Shown: one piece after another, positions 17,467-26,706 of the stretch
Numbering within the stretch: the first letter of the stretch is position 1
Layout of the letters: each line of letters starts with the position of its first letter
Source: Methanosarcina vacuolata Z-761
GTDB lineage: Archaea; Halobacteriota; Methanosarcinia; Methanosarcinales; Methanosarcinaceae
Assembly: GCF_000969905.1 (NCBI RefSeq)
Contig: NZ_CP009520.1
Location: 2,294,001 to 2,358,000, forward strand
Reading direction: 5' to 3'
Length of the DNA stretch: 64,000 nt
Notes under the pieces: model-generated
Database searches by the model: none
Seen by the model: only the letters and a program-made list of their open reading frames with translations
Told to the model about the DNA's origin: nothing
Translations under genes and position numbers: made by a program

Positions 17467-18286
17467 TGGTATACCTCGTTTTCTGTTCGGTGTTCTTCAG
17501 GCTGTACCGCAGTTGAGGCACTTTCTGTGAGATTATTCTAAAATAGTTTCCTATACACCCTGGACATAAAGTACGTTAACCCCCCTTATTTCTCCATTGC
17601 ACAGCTATCGTTTTCGATTAGAATACAAAAAATTTTGATCGATTTAAAAATCACAAAGCCCGGTATTCCTAAAACAATATTTAGATCAGTCCTGAACTCC
17701 TGATTCATCGGAACTCCTGATTCATCGGAAACTCCTGACTCATCGAACTTTCTACGTGAAAAAGTTGAGCTTAAAGGAGTGATATACCTGGTACGTTGAG
17801 GAATGAATCTGAGATCTTCAGGAAATGAGCAAGGCTCAGAACGTCGATGAACTATACCCCCCGCGTCTAAATTTAGACATGAACCGCAGATTTACCTTAA
17901 GGATTTCTTAGTGCTGTGCCTACAAGTATTTCGTTTCCAAATTATATCCATAAAATATTATATTGACTTCTATATAATAACGTTGTGCCTCGCATAAGTA
18001 GCCTGCCAGACAGCTCTATTTTTCTGGCTATACAACCATAAGCTGATTTCTAGCTTAAGCTACCAAATTGTCTGTTTTCGCCATTTGGCGTATATTTCAA
18101 AGCATCCGAACTTGAATCGTCCTCATATCGTAAAAATCAAACTAGTTTCTGTAATTGATAAAGATTAATTATTTATAAACGGCCAATTGTTATTTACTTA
18201 TTAATATATAATTAGTTTTATTCAATGAAACCAATTTTATTCACCAGATTCAAATGATCTAATTTTTTTGGGGGTAAAGAAGGAAA
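17467..18286. other. 820-bp spacer upstream of the hydrogenase operon
   Basis: Divergent promoters for freA and for the secreted-protein gene must lie here. A 17-bp unit (gaactcctgattcatcg) occurs three times in tandem at 17694-17745, the last copy with one insertion and one change. No ORF with protein-like features is present. Confidence 0.5.
17694..17745. repeat. 3 x 17-bp tandem repeat upstream of freA
   Basis: gaactcctgattcatcg twice exactly, then gaaactcctgactcatcg. It lies about 230 bases before freA; as a repeated motif in an upstream region it could bind a regulator or be a neutral minisatellite. Confidence 0.9.
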
Positions 18287-18691
18287 GTGATATTGAGAAT
18301 TCCTCTGCTAATCCTATGCTTAGCTCTTTCTCTTGGATTAACGCAAGCGCAGACTGGTATGACTGGAAGTATGACCGGAAATATTACTGAGAATATAATG
18401 ATCAATGATATGGGTAACGTAACCGGAAGTATAAGTGGAACCATGATTTGCAACATGACTGGAATGACTGGAATGCAAAATATGACCGGAAATATGAGAA
18501 ATATGCCAATGATTGGAATCATAACCGGAAACATAACCGGGGGTCATATAACCACAATGCAGAATATGACCGGAAATATGGAGAATATTCCAATGACTGG
18601 AAACATAACCGGAAACATAACAGTGTATATGAAGAATATGACAGAAATGCAGAAAATGAAAAATGCAGAAAATGAAAAATGCAGAAAATGA
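18287..18691 (+). CDS. Secreted Met-Thr-Gly-Asn repeat protein, 3' end disrupted by a tandem array
   Basis: Residues 1-21 (MILRIPLLILCLALSLGLTQ-AQ) form a signal peptide. The mature part is made almost only of Met, Thr, Gly, Asn and Ile, with repeated (M/I)TGN, NMTGNM and NITGNIT motifs and about a dozen N-x-T sequons, suggesting a glycosylated extracellular protein. The frame then enters a 16-bp tandem array and stops; since 16 is not a multiple of three the array changes frame, so the natural C-terminus may be lost. AAGGA precedes the GTG (18287) closely and an in-frame TTG (18293) at better distance. I do not recognise a family. Confidence 0.5.
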   Translation: MILRIPLLILCLALSLGLTQAQTGMTGSMTGNITENIMINDMGNVTGSISGTMICNMTGMTGMQNMTGNMRNMPMIGIITGNITGGHITTMQNMTGNMENIPMTGNITGNITVYMKNMTEMQKMKNAENEKCRK

Positions 18692-18790
18692 AAAATGCAG
18701 AAAATGAAAAATGCAGAAAATGAAAAATGCAGAAAATGAAAAATGCAGAAAATGAAAAATGCAGAAAATGAAAAATGCAGAAAATGACAA
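18645..18790. repeat. 16-bp tandem array
   Basis: The unit tgcagaaaatgaaaaa is repeated about eight times almost perfectly, with a diverged first copy (atgcagaaaatgaaaaatgc). On the opposite strand it generates long phenylalanine-rich frames that are artefacts. Confidence 0.95.
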
Positions 18791-18905
18791 AAATATGGAA
18801 TGTGACAAGAACAGAGAAAACTCATAACTAATCTGTTGCTCGTGCCTAAAAGAATAAAATTCCAAATATGTTATGCGGAAGATCACGGTTTAGATATGAG
18901 AATGG

Positions 18906-19130
18906 GGTTCTTCGTCATTCCCAATGGATAAAATGATTTTCAATTCAAGACAGCATTGGTTTTTGTGGAGACATTACGAGGACATCCACACAAAACAACG
19001 AAGAGACAGAAATAACTCGTGAGCTTAAACTTAAGAACACAATTCGGTGTCAATAGAAAAGGCTATGTATCCAAAAACGCGGAACTAAGGATATAATTAT
19101 TTTCGACCCATATGAAACAGCGAAGAGACA
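18906..19130. mobile_element. MITE-like element with ISL3-type ends
   Basis: GGTTCTTCGTCATTCCCAAT at 18906 and, on the other strand, TGTCTCTTCGCTGTTTCATA ending at 19130 match the ends of the ISL3 element at 25118-26442 (GGCTCTTCG...ATATGGGTA). There is no transposase in the 225-bp interior. A second right-end-like word (caacgaagagaca) lies inside at 18996, so the element may be nested or rearranged. Confidence 0.55.
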
Positions 19131-19159
19131 CATCTTAAGTGCAATAAGCAAAATATAAT

Positions 19160-20218
19160 ATGGAGAATATGGTGGGTATTCAGCATAGCAGTTCCAGGGA
19201 AAAGGACTTTGTGGAAGTTCTCGGATTAAGGGAGGAGATCGAGAAAATCCAGTCAACAATTGCTGATTTTGAGACGGGAAAAAAGCTGAATATAGCCATT
19301 GTAGCCGAACCTCTTAAAGGAAAAACTACCCTGAGCGACAAAATAGAGAGAATAAATTTAAACAGGGCAGCAAAAATCACTTTTTCTAAAATTGTACAGA
19401 ATAAAAACGAAATTTCCCTCCCGGATGATACAAAAAAAATTGTAATTCTTGATAACTGTCATTTCCTGTATATGAGAAAGCCAGGTGGTTTTGATATCTT
19501 TTATGAGTTTTTGGATATGATTAGTTTTCAGAACAGGATATTTATCACTACCTGGAACACTAATTCCTGGAAATTCTTAAACGAAGCTTTCGGGCTTGGA
19601 AAATATTTTCCAGTACAGATCTTCATCCCTGCTTTTGAAAAGGAAAATCTCAGACTTTTTATTCTCAACAGATATGAAAAAGATGAGATAAAATTTGCTA
19701 AAGACGAAGAATCCGAAGAAGAACCCTTCTTCTATATAATGAAATATCCTTTAGAGCTAGCATTATTGGGCAAAAAAATTTTCATTCTTGTTCCTAAAAT
19801 AAATATATCTTATCTCAAGAATCGCCTTCTGAAAAAACAAAAAATAGAAGCTGCTGAAGACCAGGTATTTGAAAAGCTTTACCTGGAATCAAAAGGCAAC
19901 CCCGGAATTGCTTTGAGAATCTGGGAGCTTGGTCTTGACTATCCTGTTATGAAGCCTAAAAATATAGGCCAATTTTCGTATGAAGTAGACCTTGAATATG
20001 AAGAGGCTTTTACTTTGAGCCTTATTCTTTCTTATCAGGGCCTTACAAAATCTGAAATCACCGAAATAATGGGCCCCATGTCGAGCGTGGACAAAATTCT
20101 CTACCAGCTCTTAAGCCAGGAACTTATTTTAAAAGATGAAAATGACTCATATCGTGTCAGGCCTGAAGCCTTGAGCAGTGTTACTACATATATGGAAAAA
20201 CTGAGGCTGGTGTGGTAA
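19160..20218 (+). CDS. P-loop ATPase-like protein paired with an MscS channel gene
   Basis: 352 residues. Residues 40-60 (GKKLNIAIVAEPLKGKTTLS) look like a Walker A loop with alanine in place of the first glycine (A-x4-GKT). 'KKIVILDNCHFLY' near 92-104 is a Walker B with Asp98. The middle resembles AAA/STAND ATPases, and the last 80 residues ('LSLILSYQGLTKSEITEIMG', 'LLSQELILKDENDSYRVRPE') look like a winged helix. No exact family is assigned. The stop codon is immediately followed by the GTG start of the MscS gene, so the two are almost surely one transcript and may act together. An ATP-dependent control of the channel is conjecture. Confidence 0.6.
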   Translation: MENMVGIQHSSSREKDFVEVLGLREEIEKIQSTIADFETGKKLNIAIVAEPLKGKTTLSDKIERINLNRAAKITFSKIVQNKNEISLPDDTKKIVILDNCHFLYMRKPGGFDIFYEFLDMISFQNRIFITTWNTNSWKFLNEAFGLGKYFPVQIFIPAFEKENLRLFILNRYEKDEIKFAKDEESEEEPFFYIMKYPLELALLGKKIFILVPKINISYLKNRLLKKQKIEAAEDQVFEKLYLESKGNPGIALRIWELGLDYPVMKPKNIGQFSYEVDLEYEEAFTLSLILSYQGLTKSEITEIMGPMSSVDKILYQLLSQELILKDENDSYRVRPEALSSVTTYMEKLRLVW

Positions 20219-21124
20219 GTGGTAGACGGGAACACAAGCAGGGAGCAATTATTAGAAATTTTCAGGTCAGTTGATACGCAAACCCTCATAACTATGGCTC
20301 TTATTTTTTTAATTGCATATGTTCTTGGAAGGATCATTACCATTCTCTTATTAAAACTTTCAGAAAAATTGAGCCACACTGGCAGAATAAAAGTAGAAGT
20401 AGTTATTCCGATCATAAAATTTGTAATCTACCTCATAGCTTTTTATTTCATCTTTAGAGAAATATTCAAAATTTTCGGACCGGAGATCTTTCTCCTTGCG
20501 GGACTTCTGGGTGCAGCCATTGGATTTGGGCTTAAAGATCTTTTTTCAGATATTGTTGGAGGGCTGGTAATTACATTTGAAAAACCTTATCAGATAGGGG
20601 ATAAGATTTCAATCGGGAATTATTTTGGAGAAGTTACTGATATAGGTCTAAGGTCAACGAAACTGTTCACGCCTGATGCTAATGTCGTTACAGCCCCAAA
20701 CAGCCTGATTTTCAAAGAAACCGTTGCCAGTGCAAATTATGGGGTCTCGGAAATGATGGTTGTAATAGACCTGTATATTGCAGGAGAGTCACATGTAGAA
20801 ACTGCAATGAGAATTTTATGGGAAGCAGTCGTGAGCTCTAAATACGTTTATATCTCCAAAGAAAGGCCTGTTATTCTGCTGCATAAAGCCCTTCCATTCT
20901 ACACGAGGTTAAGGGCCAAAGCTTATGTCAATGACCTTAGGGACCAGTTCAAGTTTGAATCCGATGTTCACACAAGAGCCTGGGTAGAATTCCAGAAGAA
21001 TGGGATCAGGGCTCCCCAGCTCCATATTTTGAATATTCCTTCAATAGAAGAAAAGTATGAATCAGAAGCTACAACTCGGAGAAATATGGGGTCAAATGCA
21101 GAAGGTCTTAAAGATTCCAGATAA
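20219..21124 (+). CDS. MscS family mechanosensitive channel
   Basis: 301 residues. Three transmembrane helices: about 20-43, 62-82 and the pore helix 'LLAGLLGAAIGFGLKDLFSD' near 95-115 with the Gly/Ala packing pattern of MscS TM3. The beta domain follows ('PYQIGDKISIGNYFGEVTDI', 'LFTPDANVVTAPNSLIFKET') and then the alpha/beta C-terminal domain. Such channels open under membrane tension and release solutes in osmotic downshock. The start is GTG directly after the TAA of the upstream ATPase gene, indicating coupled translation. Confidence 0.9.
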   Translation: MVDGNTSREQLLEIFRSVDTQTLITMALIFLIAYVLGRIITILLLKLSEKLSHTGRIKVEVVIPIIKFVIYLIAFYFIFREIFKIFGPEIFLLAGLLGAAIGFGLKDLFSDIVGGLVITFEKPYQIGDKISIGNYFGEVTDIGLRSTKLFTPDANVVTAPNSLIFKETVASANYGVSEMMVVIDLYIAGESHVETAMRILWEAVVSSKYVYISKERPVILLHKALPFYTRLRAKAYVNDLRDQFKFESDVHTRAWVEFQKNGIRAPQLHILNIPSIEEKYESEATTRRNMGSNAEGLKDSR

Positions 21125-21297
21125 AAGAGAGCAAATTCACAAAAGTTTTTTCTTTGAGTCTTGATAACAATGTCTGTTACTTTTGTTTTTTCAGGCTGAA
21201 GCATTACATCCAGAGAATTCATAAATGACGATGGCGATTGTATTTGTTTTGTTCAGACTGAATCGCTACATCCAGAGAAATCGCTACATCCAGAGAA

Positions 21298-22239
21298 TTA
21301 TCGCCCCATAAGGTCGATACTTGTAGCAGTTCCAACCATTATGTCTTTTTCTTTTTCCAGGGCTTCAAGAATATTTGAGACCAAAAGGTGGCTGATTGCT
21401 CTCCTTTTCCTGGGTTCAACTACATATCTTAACCGCATTTCGATCCAATTTTCCTCCATTTTCATATAGAGCTTTGTCTGTACATCATAGGTAGTAATAA
21501 AATATTTTTGTCCCATTTGACGGAGTTCTTTCTGTGCCAGGTCTTCGAACTCTCCTAAAATTGAGCCTGCAACATTGAGAGCAATCCCTTCAGCTTTTTT
21601 CCAGTTGCTCCCATAAATAAGTAAAAACCGAACTTCATCCCAGATGAAGGAATAATCCCTAGTATAGTTTTTTATCGTCTTATTGAGGGCAAAGCTGTTA
21701 GGAATATGGAGAATTCTGCCAGTATACTGATCTGCATCCACCCATTCCCTTATTTCCATTATTGTGGTGCTTATGCTCCCTATATCGAGCACATCGCCTA
21801 CATTGTCTTCAACTTGAATCCGATCTCCTGCTTTAAAAGGGTGATACAAAATTAGGAGAATCCCTCCGGCTATGTTTCGCAAAAGGTCTTGAAGTGCAAT
21901 TGCGACTCCGGCGCTGAGAATCCCGTAGGCAATAAACAGGGTGCTAGTTCTCTTGAACCAGATTGCAAAAAGTGCGGCAAAAGCGAGTACTGTGATAAGG
22001 ATAGATGCAGTTTTCCTCAGAGTGTATCTGTCTCTGGCAGTTGATACTCTTCTAAGAATAAGATTTCCGGTAATGGAATTTATTATATAGGCCAGAAAAA
22101 TCACAAGCAAAGAGATGAGAAGAGCATCCAGGAGAGACCGGTCCTCGAAGATGTAAAAGTTAGTCAGGTATCGGATATATGCGATAAAAAGTATCAAAAT
22201 GAGCAAAATAAAAATATTCAGTCTCCTGATAACCCTCAT
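21298..22239 (-). CDS. MscS family mechanosensitive channel (second)
   Basis: 313 residues, convergent with the first MscS gene. N-terminal helices at about 8-28, 35-58 and 75-95 are followed by the pore helix 'LSAGVAIALQDLLRNIAGGI' near 115-135 and the beta domain 'HPFKAGDRIQVEDNVGDVLD'. 'WVDADQYTGRILHIPNSFAL' replaces the usual loop. It differs clearly from its neighbour, so it is not a recent duplicate. Two linked MscS genes point to a local osmotic-safety module. Confidence 0.88.
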   Translation of the reverse strand: MRVIRRLNIFILLILILFIAYIRYLTNFYIFEDRSLLDALLISLLVIFLAYIINSITGNLILRRVSTARDRYTLRKTASILITVLAFAALFAIWFKRTSTLFIAYGILSAGVAIALQDLLRNIAGGILLILYHPFKAGDRIQVEDNVGDVLDIGSISTTIMEIREWVDADQYTGRILHIPNSFALNKTIKNYTRDYSFIWDEVRFLLIYGSNWKKAEGIALNVAGSILGEFEDLAQKELRQMGQKYFITTYDVQTKLYMKMEENWIEMRLRYVVEPRKRRAISHLLVSNILEALEKEKDIMVGTATSIDLMGR

Positions 22240-22322
22240 GCATATAAATATAATGTCTTTTATATATCAATATGGCTGCAGTGACCGAGACTCCTTGATG
22301 CTTGATTCGGTCAATGTTAGTT

Positions 22323-22472
22323 TTGGACTAAGAGTTTATCCGAAAAGTAGTTACCTGCTGTAACTTTAACAAGCGGCAATATGTAAAACCGGAACGGATA
22401 CTCAGATATTATAGCTCGATTGTGATTTTTCAACATGCATTACTGACTTTTCGGATAGACTCTTAGCCAAAG
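22323..22472. mobile_element. MITE-like element with long terminal inverted repeats
   Basis: TTTGGACTAAGAGTTTATCC at the left and, on the opposite strand, TTTGGCTAAGAGTCTATCCG at the right form a near-perfect inverted repeat of about 30 bp (…CCGAAAAGT continues in both). The 150-bp element contains no ORF and lies between two convergently spaced genes. Confidence 0.8.
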
Positions 22473-22505
22473 ACGCATATATTTCACTTATTTCACTTCG
22501 TCTTT

Positions 22506-24986
22506 TCAAAACCACCTTCTGCGGTCCATTATCTCATAAAGTTTCACTTTCATAAAATCGGTTATAACAAAAGCCACAAGTGCGTAAATCCAGACAAAAC
22601 CTGCCAGTTTCCATCCAATTGGAGATATATAGAATCCATATACTGCAACGAGCGTTGCCAATACTTTTGTAACCACTGCAGCCCAAAAAAGGAGTTTTCC
22701 CGGAGGAGGAGACCAGAAGTGCCCCCTGTTGCGGGCAACGAATATGGTCAGGTGCCCGGCTATTGCAAGTTTCAGGAATATAAAAGACTGCAGTACACCC
22801 GGACTGAGATAAAGAACTCTGGCTCCGATATAGTATATTGCAAAAGAAAAAACCACACCTACTATTCCCAGAAATGTGGACATTCTCAGGACTTCACGCA
22901 TATTCCATTTTTCTGGCATTAAGGAATATTTTACATTGTCATACGCAATAGCCATTATAGGAGCATCATTGAGAATAGCAAGCAAAACAATCATTATAGC
23001 AGTTACAGGATAAAAATTAAACACAATTATTGAAGTGGCAATAAAAAAAAGCACCCTTACAGTCTCAGCGATTCTATAGATAGAATAGCTCTTCATCCTC
23101 TGAAATATCTTACGGCTTTCTTTTATCGCGTTAATAATGGTCGAGAGCCCTGAAATTGTAAACACTATATCTGCAGCGGATTTTGCAGCATCTGTAGCCC
23201 CCGCAACAGCAATTCCAGCATCAGCCATTTTAAGGGCAGGGACGTCGTTAACCCCATCGCCCGTCATGCCAACAATATGCTCTTTTTTCTGAAGGAGTTC
23301 AACAATCCTGTATTTGTGTTCGGGAAATACCTGGGAAAAACCGTCAGCCTTCTCTACAATTTCCTGGGCTTCGGAATCGGATTTTTCTACGAAATCATCA
23401 GCTGTAACTATCTTCGTACCCAGGCCTACCTGGCTTGCTATCTCTTTAGCAATGGCAAGATGGTCTCCGGTTACCATTTTCACGTCTACTTTAAGGGAGT
23501 TTGCCGTCTTTATGGTCTCAGCGGAATCTTCATGCGGTGGGTCATAAAGTCCAAAAAGTCCTGCAAACCTGTATTTTCCGTCCTCTTCTACACAAACCCC
23601 CAGGGCACGATATCCTTTTGAAGCCATAGAATTTACTTTTTCTTCTACATTCTGCCTTATTTCTTCTTTATTGCTTGACATACCCAGAATAACCTGGGGT
23701 GCGCCTTTGGCAATTTTAAACTCTCCTTCGGGTCCTTTAACCGTAGCTTCAGTGTGCTTTATGACAGGGTCAAATGGAGTGAATTTTGTCACTTCATAAG
23801 TTTTCATTTTCTCTTCAAGGGATTCCGTATCTTTCGCTTTCTGGAGGATCGCATTGTCAATCGGGTCATTATCCTCTTCTCTTGAAGTAAGAGAACCATA
23901 GATCAGAAGGTCGTTTTCTTTAAAGTCTCCGAAAGGCACTAACTCGGATAATTTTAGCTTGTTCTGGGTAATTGTACCGGTTTTATCCGAACATAGAATG
24001 TCCATTCCTGCCATTTCTTCTATGGAGACAAGTTTACTGACAATAGCTCCTTTGTTTGCAAGTTCGGTAGCTCCTACAGCCATTGAAACGGACATTACTG
24101 CTGGAAGGGCTGCAGGAATTGCAGCGACTATCAGAACAAGAGCAAACTGGAGGGTTTCCAGAAAAGGAGTGTGCCTGAAAAGTTCTTCTATAACTAAAAC
24201 AATTGCAACAATACAGCCTGCAAGGGCAATCAGGTAGTTTCCGATTTTGAGGACAGCTTTTTGAAAGTGGCTCCTGGTCCGAATTTCAGCCACCAGTTTT
24301 GTTGTCTCTCCAAAATAGGTATTCATGCCTGTAGCCACAACCAGAGCATTCATTTCCCCTTTCTGGATAACGGATCCTGAATAGGCAATGCCATCAGATT
24401 TTTTCTCTACAGGCAGGGATTCTCCCGTTAGGGCTGATTCGTCTACCTGCAGATATTCTCCTTCGAGGAGTTTGAGGTCAGCAGGAACAATATCCCCTGA
24501 ACGTACACGGACAACATCTCCAGGGACCAGTTCCCGTGCAGGTTTTTGGGTCCATTGTCCTTCTCTGAGTACTCTGGCATTCAGGGCCATTTTCTTCTTA
24601 AGAAGTTCAATCGCATTGTCAGCCTTATGTTCCTGCCAGAACCCCACAACCCCATTTAAGATAAGGAGCAAGGAGATGATCACAAAGTCTTCCCATCGAT
24701 GGATAATACCTGAAATTGCAGCTGCCACTTCGATCATCCAGGGAATTGGACCCCAGAAATAACCTAAAAATTTTCTAAGTGGGTTGACCTTCTTTTCGGA
24801 AATTTCATTATAACCATACTGCTTTATCCGATTTTCAGCTTCCGATGAAGAAAGTCCTTTATTACTGGAATCAAGTTTTTTCAGGACTTCATCTGCAGGC
24901 GAATCCTTTATTTCATCGATTTTGAGCTTTATATTTTCCCCTATAAATAAGCCCCCAATCCGTGTTTTCCCAATAAAAATGTCCAA
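22506..24986 (-). CDS. P3A-type plasma-membrane proton-efflux ATPase
   Basis: 826 residues with all P-type ATPase signatures: 'TGES' at 187-190 (actuator), 'VAAIPAALPAVMSV' (TM4), 'CSDKTGTIT' with phosphorylated Asp334, 'KGAPQVI', 'MVTGDHLAIAKEI' and 'MTGDGVNDVPALKMADAGIA' (hinge). The N-terminal 'GLSSSEAENRIKQYGYNEIS' and the compact C-terminus with ten predicted membrane helices fit the H+-ATPase (P3A) group known from plants, fungi and some archaea. It would pump protons out with ATP and energise uptake. The gene stands alone next to MscS genes; an ISL3 element lies 130 bases upstream. Confidence 0.88.
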   Translation of the reverse strand: MDIFIGKTRIGGLFIGENIKLKIDEIKDSPADEVLKKLDSSNKGLSSSEAENRIKQYGYNEISEKKVNPLRKFLGYFWGPIPWMIEVAAAISGIIHRWEDFVIISLLLILNGVVGFWQEHKADNAIELLKKKMALNARVLREGQWTQKPARELVPGDVVRVRSGDIVPADLKLLEGEYLQVDESALTGESLPVEKKSDGIAYSGSVIQKGEMNALVVATGMNTYFGETTKLVAEIRTRSHFQKAVLKIGNYLIALAGCIVAIVLVIEELFRHTPFLETLQFALVLIVAAIPAALPAVMSVSMAVGATELANKGAIVSKLVSIEEMAGMDILCSDKTGTITQNKLKLSELVPFGDFKENDLLIYGSLTSREEDNDPIDNAILQKAKDTESLEEKMKTYEVTKFTPFDPVIKHTEATVKGPEGEFKIAKGAPQVILGMSSNKEEIRQNVEEKVNSMASKGYRALGVCVEEDGKYRFAGLFGLYDPPHEDSAETIKTANSLKVDVKMVTGDHLAIAKEIASQVGLGTKIVTADDFVEKSDSEAQEIVEKADGFSQVFPEHKYRIVELLQKKEHIVGMTGDGVNDVPALKMADAGIAVAGATDAAKSAADIVFTISGLSTIINAIKESRKIFQRMKSYSIYRIAETVRVLFFIATSIIVFNFYPVTAIMIVLLAILNDAPIMAIAYDNVKYSLMPEKWNMREVLRMSTFLGIVGVVFSFAIYYIGARVLYLSPGVLQSFIFLKLAIAGHLTIFVARNRGHFWSPPPGKLLFWAAVVTKVLATLVAVYGFYISPIGWKLAGFVWIYALVAFVITDFMKVKLYEIMDRRRWF

Positions 24987-25117
24987 AATTCAGACTTATT
25001 TGTACTGTTGATCTCTTCTCTTGGACCTCTTCTTTTGGACCTCTTTTTTTGGACCTCTTCTTCCGAACCTGTCATTTTTCGCAGTTGTAAACCTGTATCA
25101 TAAACCCGATAAAATTC

Positions 25118-26442
25118 GGCTCTTCGCTGTATAATATGGGTAAGTTATTATATTAGTAATATAATATAAATAAGTATTATATTATTTAGTACAAATAACT
25201 GCAGGAGTTTGATATCCCATTTGCGAAAAAACATTTGAAATACCTTTGAATGTCAAAGACCCTTGGCAAATAACCAGTACTGAATTTGATTTAACATCTG
25301 AAAAACTTAATATTTGGATTGATTTTACACGTGGTTCCAAATTTCCCTGTCCTAAGTGTGGCAAACCAAACTGCTCAGCTTATGATACTAAGGAAAAAGT
25401 GTTACGGCACATTAACTACTTTCAATATTCTACATATTTATACTGTAGAATTCCAAGAATAGAATGTGAAAAATGTGGAGTTCTCCAAATAAAAGTTCCA
25501 TGGGCTCGCGAAAAAAGCAACTTTACTCTTCGAATGGAAGCTCATATCCTGGAGCTCTCAAAAAGAATGCCAGTGTTACAAATTGGGAAGTTGCTTGGAG
25601 AAAATGACACGAAACTTTGGAGAGTCATAAACCATTACACTGACAATGCAAGGTCTAAAGAGGATTTATCGGATGTATGTGTTGTTGGTATAGATGAAAC
25701 TTCATGCAAGAAAGGACATGAATACATAACTCTTGTTGTTGATATAAAAGATTCAAAAGTAATATTTGCTGTGAAGGAAAAGACTCTTCGACTATTACCA
25801 GTTTTAGCAAAGATCTGCAAGATCATAATGGAAACAAAAGCAACATTAAATCAGTATGTTGCGACATGTCTCCCTCATATATCAGTGGAATTTCTAAAGA
25901 ATTTCCAGATGCAAAAATTACATTCGATAGATTTCATGTGATGAAAGCGATGAATGAAGGATTAAATGAAGTAAGGATACAAGAACAAAAAAAACCAAGG
26001 AACTCAAAAATACCAAATTCATATGGATTACGAACAAGGAAAATCTAACTGATAAACAGAAAAAAAAGCTTTTAAACCTCCAAAATAAAAAACTGAATAC
26101 ATTCAGAGCATATAATATAAAAGAAAGTCTTAGAAAGTTCTGGGAATGCAAAAGCCGAGAGGAAGCTGAACAATATCTAAAAAAGTGGTATTTTTGGGCA
26201 ACTCATAGCAGATTAGAGGCAATAATTGAGGTTGCTAAAACCATTAAAAGTCATTGGGATGGAATTCTAAACTACTTTGATTCCAGGATTACTAACGGAG
26301 TTGTGGAAGGTATTAACAGTATTGTACAGTTAATAAAAAGAAATGCGAGAGGGTATCGAAACACTAAGTATTTTATTACTATGATCTATCTAAAATTAGG
26401 AAAGTTAGATTTCAAACTACCCATATGAAATGACGAAGAGCC
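25118..26442 (+). mobile_element. Decayed ISL3 family insertion sequence
   Basis: The ends GGCTCTTCGCTGTATAATAT (25118) and, inverted, GGCTCTTCGTCATTTCATAT (26442), both followed by GGGTA, delimit about 1325 bp. The single transposase frame inside is broken twice. Smaller elements with the same termini lie at 18906 and 28117, and a 3' fragment at 9186. Confidence 0.85.
25246..26428 (+). pseudogene. ISL3 family transposase, two frameshifts
   Basis: The reading passes through three frames: 25246 to about 25775, then to about 26000, then to the TGA at 26428. Joined, it gives about 390 residues with a zinc-finger start ('CPKCGKPNCSAYDT', 'RIECEKCGVLQIKVPW'), the DDE-type catalytic acids in 'VVGIDETSCKKGHEY', 'CCDMSPSYISGISKEFP' and 'NGVVEGINSIVQLIKRNARG', and the family ending 'YFITMIYLKLGKLDFKLPI'. 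The first shift is near a purine run (aaggaaaag), the second in a run of eight A residues. The present 5' start is a TTG and the natural start seems lost. It cannot make an active enzyme without frameshifting. Confidence 0.88.
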
Positions 26443-26643
26443 TAAAATTCCCATTTAGAACATAGAAGCAGAAAAAATAAAAATATATGACATAACTTAT
26501 AATTTATTATTGACCCGGAAACCCTGGGACCTCATATATAATGGCAATTTTTGGCAGTGAGCCCAGTATCTCCAAATGATATATGGATTTTGCATGCAGC
26601 AAGCTAGTTCTAACGAAAAAATAGAGTTGTTCCTGTATTCTGT

Positions 26644-26706
26644 TTTTTCAAGTTCTTTGCAATATTTTTCAAGTTATTTACACTATTTTTCAAACTATCT
26701 GCAGTA
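26644..26706. repeat. 3 x 21-bp tandem repeat abutting a stop codon
   Basis: Units begin tttttcaagttctttgcaat, tttttcaagttatttacact and tttttcaaactatctgcagt. The array ends exactly one base before the stop codon of the minus-strand GH130 gene. Confidence 0.85.

Noticed and set aside
14192-17541. Long ORFs opposite the hydrogenase genes
   Set aside because: They mirror the G+C-rich codons of freA, freG and freB, which carry all expected catalytic motifs.
18338-18886. Long phenylalanine-rich ORFs on the minus strand
   Set aside because: They arise from the 16-bp array read backwards (FFIFCIFHFLH...); no start signal and no protein-like composition.
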